Notes under the pieces: model-generated
The model's database searches: none
Told to the model about the DNA's origin: nothing
The model's input: the letters and a program-made list of their open reading frames with translations, nothing else
Part shown: positions 1-13,648 of the stretch, piece by piece
Position numbering within the stretch: the stretch's first letter is position 1
Layout: each line of letters opens with the position of its first letter
DNA from: Gymnothorax reevesii
Taxonomy: Eukaryota > Chordata > Actinopteri > Anguilliformes > Muraenidae
Length of the DNA: 64,000 nt
Direction of reading: 5' to 3'
Assembly: GCA_029721435.1 (NCBI GenBank)
Contig: CM056573.1
Location: 151,177,947 to 151,241,946 of the forward strand
Program-made: the position numbers and the translations under genes

Positions 1-809
1 TTTTCTCTGGCTCCATGCCTGTTCTCTTAATAGTCAGGAGTCCCATTGGAGCAAATGAAGCACATTGTTTTTTGGCAGCCAAATCAGTAAGAAGGCATGG
101 GGGGGTGAAAAAGCACTTGGGTTAAGAAGCAGCTTCGCTATGATTTGCGTGACTCCAAACCCCATCCCTCCATCACCTGCTGAGCCAGAGAGGGGACTGA
201 CTCGGGGTATCAAAAAGGGAAGGCTATGCCTGCGGTCTTAAAGCTGAGGCTGACCGCATCTCGCAACAATCTGGCTGCTGCAGGGCGGCAGGGGTTGAGT
301 GAATTGTAGTAACTGTGTTTGCTGTTTGTTTACCGCGCCGCCAAGCTTGGTTAGTAACTCCTAAACATCATTCCTGCGGTGATTTGGACTAATCCGCAGC
401 TGGGGAGGGAGCAGGGATCTCCACAACATTAGAAGGACTGCCGCGATGAAGCAACGGCCCTGTTTTCAGGGTTTGGTTACAAGGGCAACTTTCCCGGTTA
501 CAGTCTTTCAAAGGCAATGGCGCAGAAGGCTCGCACGTCAGAGTTAAAAGTTGCTCCTTTAAGAGGGAGAGAGGGGTGGCATATCTTGGGGGTTTTCCAT
601 GGTGCAGGGGTCAGTAAGTCAGGCTGGCAGTTAAGCTCACGAAGTGAGGGAATACATGGCGAAGAGGGAAAGAGAAACAGAGAGAGAGAGAGAGGTTTAC
701 AGTACATGGGTCAGTGCCCTGGGCCCTGCTGTTAACATCAGTGTGCAGTCTCCACTGGCTACCATCTGAATCAAGCTCACACCTGCCATCTCCAGTCCCC
801 GGGCTCACA

Positions 810-836
810 CTCTCTCTCTCTCTCTCTCTCTCTCTA
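810..836. repeat. (CT)13 microsatellite
   Basis: A perfect TC dinucleotide run; a shorter GA run lies at about 678-692. Confidence 0.95.
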
Positions 837-2138
837 ACTGAACCACAAGACTGAACTCCATTTCACTTCTAAAAACAAACAAGGCTTAACAATGTTTGCA
901 CTGCTAATACGGAGGTGAGACAGACACTGCATGGAGAAGCTGGACAGTTGATCAAGCCCATAGGCCAGCAGATTAAGGGATGGACAGCCTGGACACCCAT
1001 AATGTTTATGTACAGTGCCTAGTTAAGCCTGGGTTGAGCTCTTTCTCTTAGATGTGGTTATTTCTCCCGAAATAACCCTCCGTACATGTCTCTCAGAAGA
1101 ATATTCTTAATTCCTCCTTTATCTTCCTGGACCAGTCTAATCCGTTCCTCTTAAATATGTTACTCCATCCATTTTCCCCATCTTTTGCACAATATCAGTG
1201 TTTTAAGGTCGACTAATTCCAGTCCAGGTGATGAGAGCTTCAGTCAGTTCAGTCGCACAGTCAGCTGAGGGCATTATCAGGTTTTCAGCTTTCACAGCAA
1301 AAAAAAATACGTAAAGCTGGATTAAAAACAGTCTGTGTCCATGCCCCCCCCCCCACCACCACCCACCATCTTCCCGCTCACGTTCTATCCTTTTCCTCTT
1401 ATGGAGGATTAGCTTGTAATGCTTCAATGAACTACAGAAAGGGGAGTGAAAGACACACACACGCACACACAGACGAACGAGCAGACGCGCGAGTGGACAC
1501 CATGCCCAGACAGGCTAACATGTAAACAAGTTCCAGGCATGGAAAGGAGGATCGATGAATCTAATCTATTATTAATGTCTCAGTACCCCACAGGCTCCAT
1601 AATGCCTCTGTCTCTCCATAATGCACACTCACTCTTATAGTCAAAACCTTAAAATTAAGCATATACTGATCCTATAAGAAATTCTGTTTATCACAAATAG
1701 GTACTGCTTTGCAAAACAATTTACGAAGTTTCCATGAGATTCAATGAATAAGCACAAACATTCCAGTGTATGCGAATACAAAACTTTTAAAAAACTGAGA
1801 GATTGGTGATTTCAATATTATTCAGTCAATTTCCCTTACTCTCCGTCTCTCTTTAGCTCTCTGTACACATTCACTGACTTCGTCCTCCTTTTCCTGTCTG
1901 AATGTTAAATGTCACATACTGAATGAGCTAAAAGCAGCGAAAAACAAGCATGCACTGCTGATGCAGCCACAGAAGCATTTAAGTTTCCCTGGAGGCGTCC
2001 ATTTTACCTGGCAAACTGAGAAATCCTTGGCCAAATGGAACCATGCACGTGTCTGTTAGGACACATCTAACCTACCCAGTATTAGCTGTTGCAGCCAGCT
2101 GTCCAGACCACCCTGCCCAAAACCATCACCCCCCTCCA

Positions 2139-2140
<2 letters not shown>

Positions 2141-2210
<70 letters not shown>
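2141..2210. repeat. (CA)35 microsatellite
   Basis: An uninterrupted CA dinucleotide run of 70 bp, long enough to be highly polymorphic. ORFs with long Thr-His runs here are artefacts. Confidence 0.98.
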
Positions 2211-2214
<4 letters not shown>

Positions 2215-3675
2215 ACCCCACCCAAGGCCTCACCCCCTACAGCGAGGATAATGGGGTCTCCATCCTGCTGCAGATAATATATTCAGGCTAAACTAACATG
2301 CATTCACATTCGTGATTCACATCATTACTATTATCAGCAGTGTGGAATCAAAGCAGTCTGTTAAGGCTGCATTGGACTCATGCCCCAATGACTTTAGACA
2401 TGTTCACCCACATATGCGTGTGACTTCCTGCTTATCTTTGCAGCACTTGACATAATGAAGATATCACAGACAGACAATAGAACGCATGGTGGTAAACTAA
2501 TGGGTCAATGATGGACACGTAGATAGAGAAAAGCAGCCTCTTTGTTGCACATGCAGATCTGAACTGAGCCGAATCTCCATTGGACATGGAAATCCTCCTC
2601 TGCTTCTCGATTATTTTTACTGCAGAAAGAAACACAATTGCTTTCATCCCCCCCCACCGACATTTCCAAATCATTTCTCTAATAATACACCTGGCCCCCT
2701 CACTCATTTCAAGCCCCTAGGGGTGGTGGGGGGGGGCGGTTTAGGAGTCTTCAAAAGGGGTTCCACACAAAATGTCAACCCCTGCCCCCCACCCCTCCCC
2801 CTTCATTCCAATTACCATAGGGAATAGTTACTGGGCAGCTCAGAGTGAAATGTGGAATGTTACCACGGTGACGGAGTACGGGGCATTGTCAGCGCAAGAT
2901 TACAGATTGCTGGACAGTGTGAGTGGGGCGGGGGGGTGGTAGCAGCATGGGCAGGGCAAGGTCAAAGCTATATAAACTGGAGCACCATAAAAACCTACGT
3001 GGGTCATCAGTGCAGTGATTGCCTAACCTTGAGCTGGGGGAATAACAGTCACATAAATTTTTTTGCAGTGGGAACAACCATAAAGTACACATACTGACAA
3101 GAAGGTAAAGCCAAAAAAAAAAAAAAGTAGAAAAACAACACGGCAAGGCAACATGGCTCAAGCAGAAAACGATTCTGAGGCGGGCTATTAAACAAATTCT
3201 AAGGTTCAAATCCTTGATGCAAGCGGTTGGGCTAGTTAAGTGCAACCCGTATTGACCCGAGACACTCCGGTAAATGTTCGGCCAGCAGACTTACTGCTGT
3301 CGATGAGAATGTCTGCTTATAATTAAGAGCTCTGCCTAACAGCCTTAATTCAGCAGCTTCTGAAAAACGAAGCAAAAAAAAGAAATGTTGCAAAAATACA
3401 GTTTCCGTTCAGTCCCAGAGCCAAAAAAACGGCCAATCGAGTAATCCTTGTACCTGAGTAGTGCAGGTTGAGTAAGAGGCTCTGCTCTGGGTAGAGTAGA
3501 CTGCACTCTGCTCTGGTGCCTTATTAGGGTATCAGAAATACAAGAGAGACAAAACAAAGCAGGTTTGAACCTGCGCTACCCAGGTGCTGGATATCACAGG
3601 GAAGGGGGGCAGGAGGGGAGTGAACTCACTCCATTGAAACATAATGGCCGAACAAGTCACCATGTGATTCTCAAT

Positions 3676-3676
<1 letters not shown>

Positions 3677-3706
<30 letters not shown>
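3677..3706. repeat. (CA)15 microsatellite with AC-rich flank to about 3890
   Basis: A perfect CA run is followed by a cryptic simple region with many ACAC, GCGCACAC and TGCATGC steps. Confidence 0.95.
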
Positions 3707-3709
<3 letters not shown>

Positions 3710-6700
3710 TGCACCCACACACAAACACATATGCAGCAAACATAGCACGAACACTAACAAACTCATATTCTTGTCCACTGTACACACATGAAGACGCGTG
3801 CATGCAGGCACGCGCACACCCGCAGCCACACAGATGCATGCACAGGCGCGCACACACTTGCACACACACACACTCACACGTACAACAAAGGCAGACTCAG
3901 AGAGGCAAATACGAATGGACTCTTGCCAGTGCAGAATATGATAACATCCATGGAGACGTGGAATTCCTTGAAATGTCACACAGCATAGCAACATGACCAC
4001 ACCCTCACACAGACAAAAAAGACCGTTCTCCTCCAGAATTCCAGTCCACCATCCAATCTGAGATACAGGATATGAGACCTCCTGTTACTGGGCAGAACAC
4101 CAAAAACATAGAGACATATATTAGCCCACTTCCTCTTTCACATCCATTCCCCGTCGGCACTAGTCTGGCTCAGGCCCATAATTAACTCTCTTCAACGCCT
4201 ATCCTTCCTCCTCTTCCAAGTGCCCAGATCTTTAACGACGATCTTCGTCCTATTCACACAACGACAAACAAGGGCTACCAAACACTTCTTTTCCCAACCC
4301 CCCAAACCCCAAATCAACCAGAACACTCAATCACTCCCCCTTCCGCTGCATGCAAAACACAATGTCGCACGGCCACCTTTAGAGGGAAACACGACGAAAG
4401 AGAAGCACCGGCTTGCATCCGTGCTCACCAAAGAACACCAAAAAAAAGAGGCTAGCCACATTTCATGTTATCAATACATCCCTCCCCTTCCAGTTAAATC
4501 AGATGCACAAGAAAAGTCTATAAGATAAAGCCAAAATATTCAATGACTCTTAACTCAGGGCCAGCCTGAACCCCTTTACACAGTCAAGGTGACAAAATTA
4601 TGGTTGAGGTTAACTGGGATATAGATACTAAGGTTGTCCAGCTAGCCTTTGAAAGTCAAGGTGTCAAGATTAACATGCAAATTATGAAAGTACAGGCAGA
4701 CACGCCCGAAAATCTAAAATGATTCACCAACCAAGAAATCAACGGACCCACTGATAGGCCAACACAAATTCAGATAAGACTGCCGAAAAGAACAACAAAA
4801 AAGTATGCATATTTACAGGTATGATCATGTAGTGACTCCACCGACCGAACAACAATGCACCTCATGAATTACGGGCAGGGCAAGGAGTCTGCAAGCAGAT
4901 AAGCAGGTTCACCAGATACCAGCGGAGATTTGAGAATAAAAAGGAGACGGGGGGGATGAAACTGCTGAACTGCTGAGAGATTTATATCACCAGCATGCCA
5001 GGCTCAAAGCGAACAGACAATATGTAAGAATGGGCTGTGACAAAGGGCCCTTTTCTCAATAGCAACCCTGACTACAGCATTTCGCTGAAGCAAACTATAT
5101 GGCGAGAAAGAGGCAAGCAGACTTTTCAATGCACTTTCTCAATATTCCCGGTAGCCATAAGTCTATCATAAAAGGGGGCAAAACAAGACCAAAAAACCAA
5201 AAACTGATAAAAAATTAAACACAAAATTGCATCTAAACTTTGACGACGGGAGAGGCGGTGGATAGAAAGTGGAAAGTGCTGCTTGAATGATTTTCTGTCC
5301 TAATTAAAGAGAAGTGTTCAAGCTAGCGCAGAGTGCACACTGTAATGCCATCAAGCAACAGAACTGAAAAAGTTAAGTGTGTGTGTATGTGTGTGCGTAA
5401 TATAGGAAAATTCTGCGCTGGATTAAATATCTTGTCTACCACTGACCGTCAAAATCGGTTTGAAAAAACCACCTATGCACCCTAGGGCAGAAAAATTAGT
5501 TGCGATGTCTATTAATTTCCATTAGACTCCGGTACTATGAGGCTCGTTGTGAAGTGGTATATTGGTTCCGGACTATGTCCTGCTTACATTCAGTTCCTCA
5601 TTTAGCGTACAGGTGGGGACACTGGCAAAACTCTGGCGCTGATCCAGGAAGTGAAAATGGTAACTTGTGGTCTATTCTGTGAGTACAATAGTGCTGAATA
5701 AGGTAAAAGTTTGTTGATTTTGTTGGGTTTTTTTTGAGCAAATGAGCACGAGGGCGAGATTCGGGGTCGATAAGGCCCTTGCACAGATCCTGAATGACAG
5801 TCAGGAATATCAAATATGAATAGTTATTAGTGATTGATTAGTGATTCATAATAAACAAATAAAATTATTACTTGACAAATGAAATTATTACAAATTTATC
5901 TGTGTAACCTACAAAATCTCAAGATAAGCTCAGGTACAGAACGTATCAAAAGCTCTGGAAGCCGAGAGGTTACAATGTTTGGGGCGATGGGTAGATTCTT
6001 GGATGTGGTATGGGCGGAGAGAGAGAAAGAGAGAGGCAAGAAGAAGGATGGAGCAGGCAGTGAACTGCAAGGGCATGTTAAGGCAATGGGAGACGATGAA
6101 CGTGGGATGAACAGACGGAGACGAGCAGAGAGAATGGCAGGCGCTGGAGCAGACCTTCTCCAACCTTCTGTTTTCCCACAGAGATGGGGTGAGAGGAGAG
6201 TGGGTGATACAGGGAGACAGAAAGAGTATCGGAGGACAGAAAGTTGAGAGGACATGGGAGGTCTGGGAAGAGCAGAAATGAGCACAGCCTTTTGACACAG
6301 TTAGGTAGCCATGACAGAGCCTGGATGCCTCATCTGACACACATGCTAAATAAAGCAACAGCAAACATCCCCTTCCTCTCCCCCTTTCTTTTTCACAGAG
6401 TGACAAGCGAAAGAGGAGGGAAATTTACCACAACATTCTTTGCTTCAAAAGCTAGCAACAGACATACAGAGCCGAAGTTTCTCTCACCCTTGCACACTCA
6501 CACACACTATCCATAAAGACAACTTATTATTCATAACTCTGTTTAGACAAACAGCAGAGAGAAAATACCTCTCCGTCACTGTAAATGTTGCAAAGCAGGC
6601 AAATATCCGGTAAGCCTGCTTCCCTCGGGGATAAGGCCCAGCACTTGAGGTAAAAAGGAGGCACTGCTTGCTCAGACAGGTGTGAAGGTGGCTGTAAGGG

Positions 6701-7555
6701 TGGAGGAATAAACCAACTGACCATCTGCCAAGGGAGGAGTTGAGGAGATGGGCAGACAGGATCCCACCGCCGGATGAGCTACCACAGTTTCCACGGCCAA
6801 ACCCTGCTGCTGTTTCCGGAAACAGGGGCAGTGCTGTCATGCCAGCTAAATGGGTTTGGATCCCAGGCAGCCAAACTCAGACATTATGAACCCAGAAAAT
6901 GTTTTGTTGAGGGGGACTAATGTGACGGGAACGTGATATCAGGACATCCCACCCATGTGGCTCTTTATTATGTCTGCTGGACAGCTACCTGATACAACTC
7001 AGCCCTAACTCTGAAAGGAAATGAGAGAAAAGCAACAAAAAGTGCAAGATGCAGTGATAAAAAGTGACATTAAATTTAAAAAACCACAGGACCCACATAG
7101 ACAGAGGAACAAATATGAAGGAAGAGGTGGACACTGACAAGGAAAATATAAAATGAACTGAAAGAATGACAATATAAGGCACAGTAAGAAGAGGTAACAA
7201 CAGGGGCAGCAGAAGATAAGCAGTCAGGGATTTAAAGGGACAGACCTCCCCGAAATCTTACCAGTCATGGTATTTATCAGTCTACATTGTTTTGTGTATT
7301 TTGGAATAAAGAAAACAGTTCTACAGAAAGCACGGTAGAAAGATAATAGTTTCCATATTAAACTGTTGAGAACATGGGCTGTGAATTATCTTGAGTGACC
7401 ACTTCACGATTTCTGGAAAGAGACATTGGTTTTGAATTTTTCAAATGTAGTTTCTGGCACTTTGAGCACAATATAAATGCAATTTAGTTCCATTATATTC
7501 AAGAGAAGGCAGACATCTCTACAGTCGATATTGTCAAAACTCAGCAACTCACACC

Positions 7556-7563
7556 AAAACTAT
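7556..7563. repeat. Left 8-bp target site duplication of the foldback element
   Basis: AAAACTAT directly precedes the TAGGGC terminus and matches 9014-9021 exactly. Confidence 0.9.
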
Positions 7564-9013
7564 TAGGGCTGGGGCGATTCTGAATCGATTTTTTAAGGCG
7601 TAGTACCGCTACCTGCTGCCATGGGGCGAACATCTGAGCTTTCCCTTTTCCTTTATTAAACCCGATGCAGGTTGGCCTGCCAAACATCAAAGGGCATGGG
7701 AAATGCTTCCGGAAAAAAACTTGACTGACATCAGTATTTTTCGGCAACATGCTTCATGGAGCCAAATAAAGGACTACAGAATCGTCTCCTATTAACCAAT
7801 TAGGCTACTCTACGAAAAGTAACCTGTTCCAGTTTACTTGCTTGATTAGCAATCAAATGGTGGGTGCGTTTACTTTCAAAGTTGAATGAGTAGAGCTGTT
7901 TAATAAGACAGCATGCTTGATGCATTTCGAAATTTAAATGGCCATAGAACAGCGCAGCATGAACACGATTGCCATTGCCACTCATTTTGTGCAACTGTGA
8001 TCATTTATATCTCACATTCATGTTTCATCCTCTTTACAGAATGTTTCCCACCTTCTGTATTATTTTAGACGCTTAAAATCCAGGGCGATCTTTCAACAAA
8101 TCTGTTTTAAATTAATCTTTAATAATGTCCTAAAATGCTACAATGAGAGATGCAATTCAGAGGAAGGTTATAGGCTACTGAAATTGCTTGATTGTTATTT
8201 AGGACAAGTACACAGGAGCAGATTTGAGAGGGGCGGAGCGCCTGTAATTAGCGAAATCTAAAGTCTGGCTTCTTGCCGATGGCATTTTAAATCGTTTAAG
8301 CCGCTCCAGGTGTGTACGTTTCAAGAAATTACACGTGACCCCATGACGGCAACTGGTCTTATCACACTTGTTAAAAAATCCACCACATATCACCATATCC
8401 AAACTCTGCATTTCATCTCTCATTGTAGTATTTTTAGGAAATCTAAAATGATAAAATAAATATAAAGAGATTTGTTTTCAGATTGCCCTGGATTTCAAGT
8501 GTCTAAAAAATACACTAGGTGGAAAACATTCTGTAAGGCAACGTGAATGTGAGATATAAATTATCACAGTCACACGAAATGCCGTCGCAATGGCAGTCGT
8601 GTCCATGTTGTGCATTTCTATGGCCGTTTAAATTTCAAAATGCAGCAATCGAACATGCAGTCTTAATAAACAGCTCTACTCATTCAACTTAGAGAGTAAA
8701 CACATCCACCATTTGATTGCTAATCAAGCAAGTAAACTAGAACAGCTTACTTTTCGTAGAGTAGCCTAATTGGTTAATAGAAGACGATTCTGAAGTCCTT
8801 TACTTGGCTTTGTGCAGCATGTCGCCGAAAAATACTGATGTCAGCCAAGTTTTTTTCCGGAAGCATTTCACATGCCCTTTGATGTTTGGCACTTCTGTTC
8901 AACCCGCGTCGGTTTTAATAAAGGAAAAGGGAAAGCTCAGATGTTCGCCCCATGGCAGCAGGCGGTGGTACTACGCCTTCAAAAAGAATCGATTCAAAAT
9001 CGCCCCAGCCCTA
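7564..9013. mobile_element. Foldback hAT-like transposon with roughly 600-bp inverted arms
   Basis: The ends are TAGGGCTGGGGCGATT and its inverse AATCGCCCCAGCCCTA, flanked by a perfect 8-bp duplication AAAACTAT (7556-7563 and 9014-9021). An 8-bp duplication with this kind of terminus is characteristic of the hAT superfamily. The inverted homology is not limited to the tips. The left arm (7564 to about 8163) pairs with the right arm (about 8404 to 9013) over nearly its whole length at high identity, leaving a spacer of only about 240 bp. No transposase is present, so the element is non-autonomous. If transcribed it would form a hairpin of about 600 bp. Short ORFs at 7541-7750 and 8804-9123 are the two strands of the same arm sequence. 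Confidence 0.9.
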
Positions 9014-9021
9014 AAAACTAT
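9014..9021. repeat. Right 8-bp target site duplication of the foldback element
   Basis: AAAACTAT directly follows the GCCCTA terminus and matches 7556-7563. Confidence 0.9.
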
Positions 9022-10002
9022 GTGAATGGACAAACTGCACTACAGGTAAGAGGAAAACTATATACATTTGATTTTAGGGCGAACTGTCCCTTTAAAAATG
9101 CAAATAGTAGGCAACAGAGATAGAAAAAAGGAGAGAAACTGGGAGACATGGTGAGAGCAGAGAGGGAGGAGACTGAGACAGATTTTTGCCAGCGAGCACA
9201 TGCAACCCAATCTGTGGCACAGTGTGTCCAGCTGTCGCTCTCTCTCCCTCTCACTGTGCTGTCGCTCTGTCACACTGCAAACACAAGTGTTAGTGCCGGC
9301 AAATTTTAAGGCAGATCCAAAAAATTGGGAAAGAGGCGAAGGGAGAGACACAAACGGGGGGCCTGTAGTGGCAGGAGGGGCCTGTAGCGTCAAGAGCTGT
9401 ACGGCAGGACCAGTTCTGGGCCTTCTTTCAGCCGGCAGGTCTGGTGCGATGTCTTGTGTCCACTCTTTCCCAAGCATGCATCCTGCCATTTCGACGCAAA
9501 CAGCGCCAAGCCAAGCTTGATCACCAGTTGGCACCAATGGCATGCGCACAAGACACACCTTCAAACTGTTTGCCCAACTGCCAGCGCAGACAAGTCACCA
9601 AGCCCATCCTACAATCCATATGAAAAGGGTCAAAGAGGCATCGGGAGTTTCGGGCTGCAGTCAAGAGCACATCTCGCTTTATTGGGGGTCACGGATTCAC
9701 ACCCGCAAAGGTCGTCCCACTCATCACTACACGAGGGAGGTCTTGGGCGTCAGCGGGTAATTCGACCAATGACAGGCCAACAGACACGGGCTTCCACCAG
9801 CACTGGGTGAACTCCCCTCCCATACACACTCACAATGATGATTTTAGGACCCAGCTAGCAACTGGTACTGCCATCTCCAGCAGGGACCGCCCAGTTGTAC
9901 TCGCTCCTATTTATAAGCCCACTTAAATGCAAATTCCTCAAAGGGTTGAACCCAAAGTCATTTTCGCATGCTATCATGGCCTCTCGTTGATAGTGACGAA
10001 TG

Positions 10003-10004
<2 letters not shown>

Positions 10005-10044
<40 letters not shown>
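10005..10044. repeat. (CA)20 microsatellite
   Basis: A perfect 40-bp CA run between TGCC and GGGGCC. Confidence 0.97.
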
Positions 10045-10046
<2 letters not shown>

Positions 10047-11100
10047 GGCCTCCCACGCCTGCACTTCCAGCAATGTCAGCTCAGTAAATGGGGAGAGCAT
10101 TCCAAGCACACACTGTCAACAAAACCAGGACCATAAACCTGGGAAAATCAAAGCGAGCGCCTGGCCCACACTCCCCCTCCCAAGACAGTGGTTAAACATC
10201 AACAACTCCTTCTGTTCCACCGTCTACCAGCCTTCCTCTATCCGTCCCTCAATCTGCCTTTCTCTACCACTCCCTTCTGTCCACACCTCCCCTCCAATCC
10301 CCAACCTCCCTTTTCTTTTCTCTCTCTCCTTCTCACACCCAGGACCTCTCCCTCCTCCCCCTTTCCCTGGGTCTAATCACCCCCACGTTAATACCTGCAT
10401 TCCAGAAGCCTGAGGAATGCCTTAACAATGTAGCTCTGTTCTGCTACTGGTGAACAGGTAGTCCAACAACGACAAGCCGGTCGGAGCCAGGAGTGAGGGA
10501 GAGGAGCGGAGGGAGTGGGGGGGAAAACACAAGGGGGAAGTAAGCCGGGAGGGGGAGACTCGAGATTAACAACTCTGTCCTCGCTGGCATCCCCATGCCA
10601 ATGCGATAGGCACGCAAAGCTGCCGCGTAAAGTACATCCGATATGGCGCAATGAAGATGTACGAGAAATGAGGGAGTTGAGCTGCGGGGCAGGAGCAAGG
10701 TATAACTGAGCTCACGACAGGAGAGACTGGAGCGGTGAGGGTGGGAGTGACTGGGTTCTGGGCGAGACTTTCAAACAGCTCAGAGGGAGTGATTCAGAAG
10801 GGGCTCAGTTCAGCGGAGGGTCGAGAGGGCAGGGAAGAGAGTTTGAGACCAGCGAACTGTAAAAATGGAGGAGAGGGCGTACTCGCATGGACTGCAGGGC
10901 CATGAAAGAATAGAACAGAGAGGTGGGGGCTTGTGTGTGAGAAGGGGGGTGTTTGTGAAGGGTGTGTGTTTTGTAGGGAGGTGGGGTCACTGCCCTTAGT
11001 GGACAGTAACGGACATGCTGACGCAAAATAATAGAGACTCAAGGGAACAATGGAAATTGCATGTCTGGAATAACAACAGTAGTTACCATAGAAAAAAAAT

Positions 11101-11115
11101 CCCCCCCCCCCCCCC
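11101..11115. repeat. C15 homopolymer
   Basis: An uninterrupted C run after an A8 run; a similar C16 run is at 11261-11276. Such runs are G-quadruplex-prone on the other strand. Confidence 0.95.
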
Positions 11116-11260
11116 GCCCCCTGCTCCACCAACGCCCTCTTTCTGAAAGGAATTTCTAAAGGAACACATGTCCTCTCAGTCCCGCCAATTAACTCATTCT
11201 GTCTCCTCGAGGTCCCAATGCTGATGGCTCAATATGCACAGGCACGCACACACACGTATA

Positions 11261-11276
11261 CCCCCCCCCCCCCCCC
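11261..11276. repeat. C16 homopolymer
   Basis: An uninterrupted C run flanked by CA-rich DNA. Confidence 0.95.
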
Positions 11277-11519
11277 TTTCCCCTCACACACACACATACA
11301 AAGCGCAAACACATACGTACACACAGTTAATTCATGGGGTAGGGCTGTGCACATATCACTGTAGTGACATGGGTGAGGGCAGAGACCTTCTGTGAAAAGG
11401 CAGCATCTCTGTTTAAAGCCATATCGGTTTAACAGCCCATAAGGAGCTCTGGAATGGACCATATGACCACTTTAGAAGCTGCTGCACCAAGGGCTGGCGG
11501 AACATATGTCCACCATATC

Positions 11520-12440
11520 TGATTTTTTATATGATATTGACTTGACATGAATTCCCCATAATTAACGTTGAATTAAATTATTCTGATATACCATTTTTAT
11601 TCATACAAGGCTTGTAATTTACGTGCAACTATGAGCAGCAGAGGCTTAAATTACTTAATCAGCCCAAAAAATAAATTCTTTAATTTTTCATTACAAGGAA
11701 CACCAAGTTTGGAATTCTCGCATCACACTCAGAAATTGCAATAACATTTAATTAAATCAGTAAATATAAACAAAGAAGATTTTGAATAAGCACCGTTATG
11801 TACAAATACATCAGTTGAAGCGATGGTCCCGCCAAAACTGTGCATATAATTCCCATTCCTCGAGGATAATATTACAGCAAAGATGACAACAAAAGGACAT
11901 TCTGACTGATGCTGATGGCACGGAAATAACTGGTTTTTAATCAAAAACCAATAGTATCGATCGCACATGAAGCCTATTACCAGCCAAACATAACAATATT
12001 CTTCCCACAATAAAACTAAAGCTCATGCCCCACTAAATCAGCAGTAACAATACCGCAGATAAAACAGAACCTACTGCTGTAAGAGCGGCAGTCCATTCAA
12101 AATTCACTCATCCTAATTAAGATTTAGCATGTTTATCACGGTATATTTTTAAAACCCATTTCTGGTTAAAAATGAAGGGAGATAATAAGAGCCCTGACGA
12201 GTCAAGTTTTTTAATTTTATGAATGAAGATGTCACATCAGCTGCTTGAACTGGATAAGAGGGAATTAATAACGGCTCAACCCCAGAGGCTTAATTATGAT
12301 TATTAGAATTAATATGAAGCAAAACGATAATTAAAATACTTGTAGTTTCTTTCACTGAAGCTCCATCTGAGACCCCCTACTTCCCCACAACCCTCGTTAC
12401 TGTGATGATATTGTGACAGTAATTAAAGACAGACGGTTGT
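11520..12440. other. AT-rich unique sequence resembling conserved noncoding DNA
   Basis: No repeat is recognised. Homeodomain-like cores (TAATTA, ATTAAT, TTAATT) are dense, for example AATTATGATTATTAGAATTA near 12292 and CGATAATTAAAATACTTG. Enhancer function is only inferred from texture. Confidence 0.3.
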
Positions 12441-13605
12441 CACACTGATTTTGAATCGAGTCCTCTCGCAGGGAGAGCCCTGGTGGGATAGACAGCCAGT
12501 GGACGCGCAGTGTGTTCAGGACATTAGTCCTCTGCGTGGCCAATTTCTGACATTTCTTTCTCTTATTCTTAGCTAGGTTCACGCAGAATTCACAGGGCCA
12601 GGGAACAGGCGGACCCTCCACGGCATTGCGAAAAGAAATAGCAGGGACAACGGGAAAAACCAGCTGCCCACTAGTCCCCACCCTCTCCAGCCAATCAACT
12701 AATAACAAGCCCCAGCAATGACAAATGATCCGTTATTCCTCCCATCACTACTCTGAGGCAGTGAGCGCCTCCCCTCGTGTTGTGATATACAGTACTGGCC
12801 AGCTCTCCCTCTCAGCCCAAACACAGTATTAATATTCATAAAACAACAGCGCACTGTGGGGTGCTCAGGATAAGGGCTGTTGTTAAGAGGAGCAGAACAA
12901 TAGAATAGTAGGACAATGGGCCAATATTCAAAATAGGCGGCCAGACGTTCCCCAGTCTTGTTGAAGACACAAGGGTCACTTCATTTCAGAAGAGTGCAGG
13001 GAAGAGAGACAGAGCATTTCAAACAAAGAGATCATGCGGTAGAATGTAATTAATCACCGAAAACATCAGTGTACTCAAGTTCTTATAGGGACTCTGAGCT
13101 CGAAAGGCAGGGTTGAAACGCAGAGGGCAAAACCTCTGATGTTTTTTGCTTGAGGGGACCGTGGGTAGTACACCAACCAAGAATTCAGATACCTGAGCCA
13201 CAGCTGCAGGGCCCGCTCTGGCCCCAGGCAACCCGGTGAGGGCCCATCTCTGACCAGAGGAGGATTGATGAGAGAGGAAGACTCTGACTCGAACACAGGC
13301 CATAAACACACGCAGGAAGACATTTCAAAAGCCAGCCTTGAACACACTGCAGAAGGGTGTACATCACCCATAGCCGGAGACACAGTAAAAGCGTACCGAT
13401 ACCTCTGCTGCTCAGGGGACTGTGTTTCCAGAGGTTCATCCACTGACCTCCCGCTATTACAGGGATGCGACACACAGTGCCCAACACGCCAGGCTGTTCC
13501 AGTGAGTAACCTTATCAACGTGAAGAGCTTTTGAATTTCAGACTAATTTCAACCACGAAAAAAACTCAATTTCTTTTCAGTATTTATGAAATACACAATA
13601 TGACT

Positions 13606-13608
<3 letters not shown>

Positions 13609-13645
<37 letters not shown>
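13609..13645. repeat. (CA)18 microsatellite
   Basis: A perfect AC run of about 37 bp between TGACTCC and AAACCC. Confidence 0.97.

Positions 13646-13648
<3 letters not shown>

Larger units (their letters stand above)
1..7231. other. Noncoding, microsatellite-bearing region
   Basis: Apart from the simple repeats listed separately I see no exon, RNA gene or transposon with definable ends. If the exon at 18812 is real, this is part of its long first intron or beyond. Confidence 0.6.
7232..9095. mobile_element. TTAA-ended small DNA element, host of the foldback insertion
   Basis: The outer ends are TTAAAGGGACAG (7232) and its inverse CTGTCCCTTTAA (ending 9095). With the inserted foldback element and one duplication copy removed, the host is about 400 bp with no coding capacity. 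A related copy ends at 38608: both share the stretch around CCATTATATT, GAGAAGGCAGACATCT and the terminal GAACTGTCCCTTTAA. A TTAA boundary is typical of piggyBac- and Kolobok-type elements, but the superfamily cannot be fixed from two copies. Confidence 0.7.

Noticed and set aside
2043..2291. Thr-His repeat proteins
   Set aside because: Translation of the (CA)35 microsatellite.
7541..9123. Similar ORFs on opposite strands (MLPKNTDVSQVFF... and MSPKNTDVSQVFF...)
   Set aside because: They are the two inverted arms of the foldback element, so their similarity comes from the repeat and not from protein conservation.
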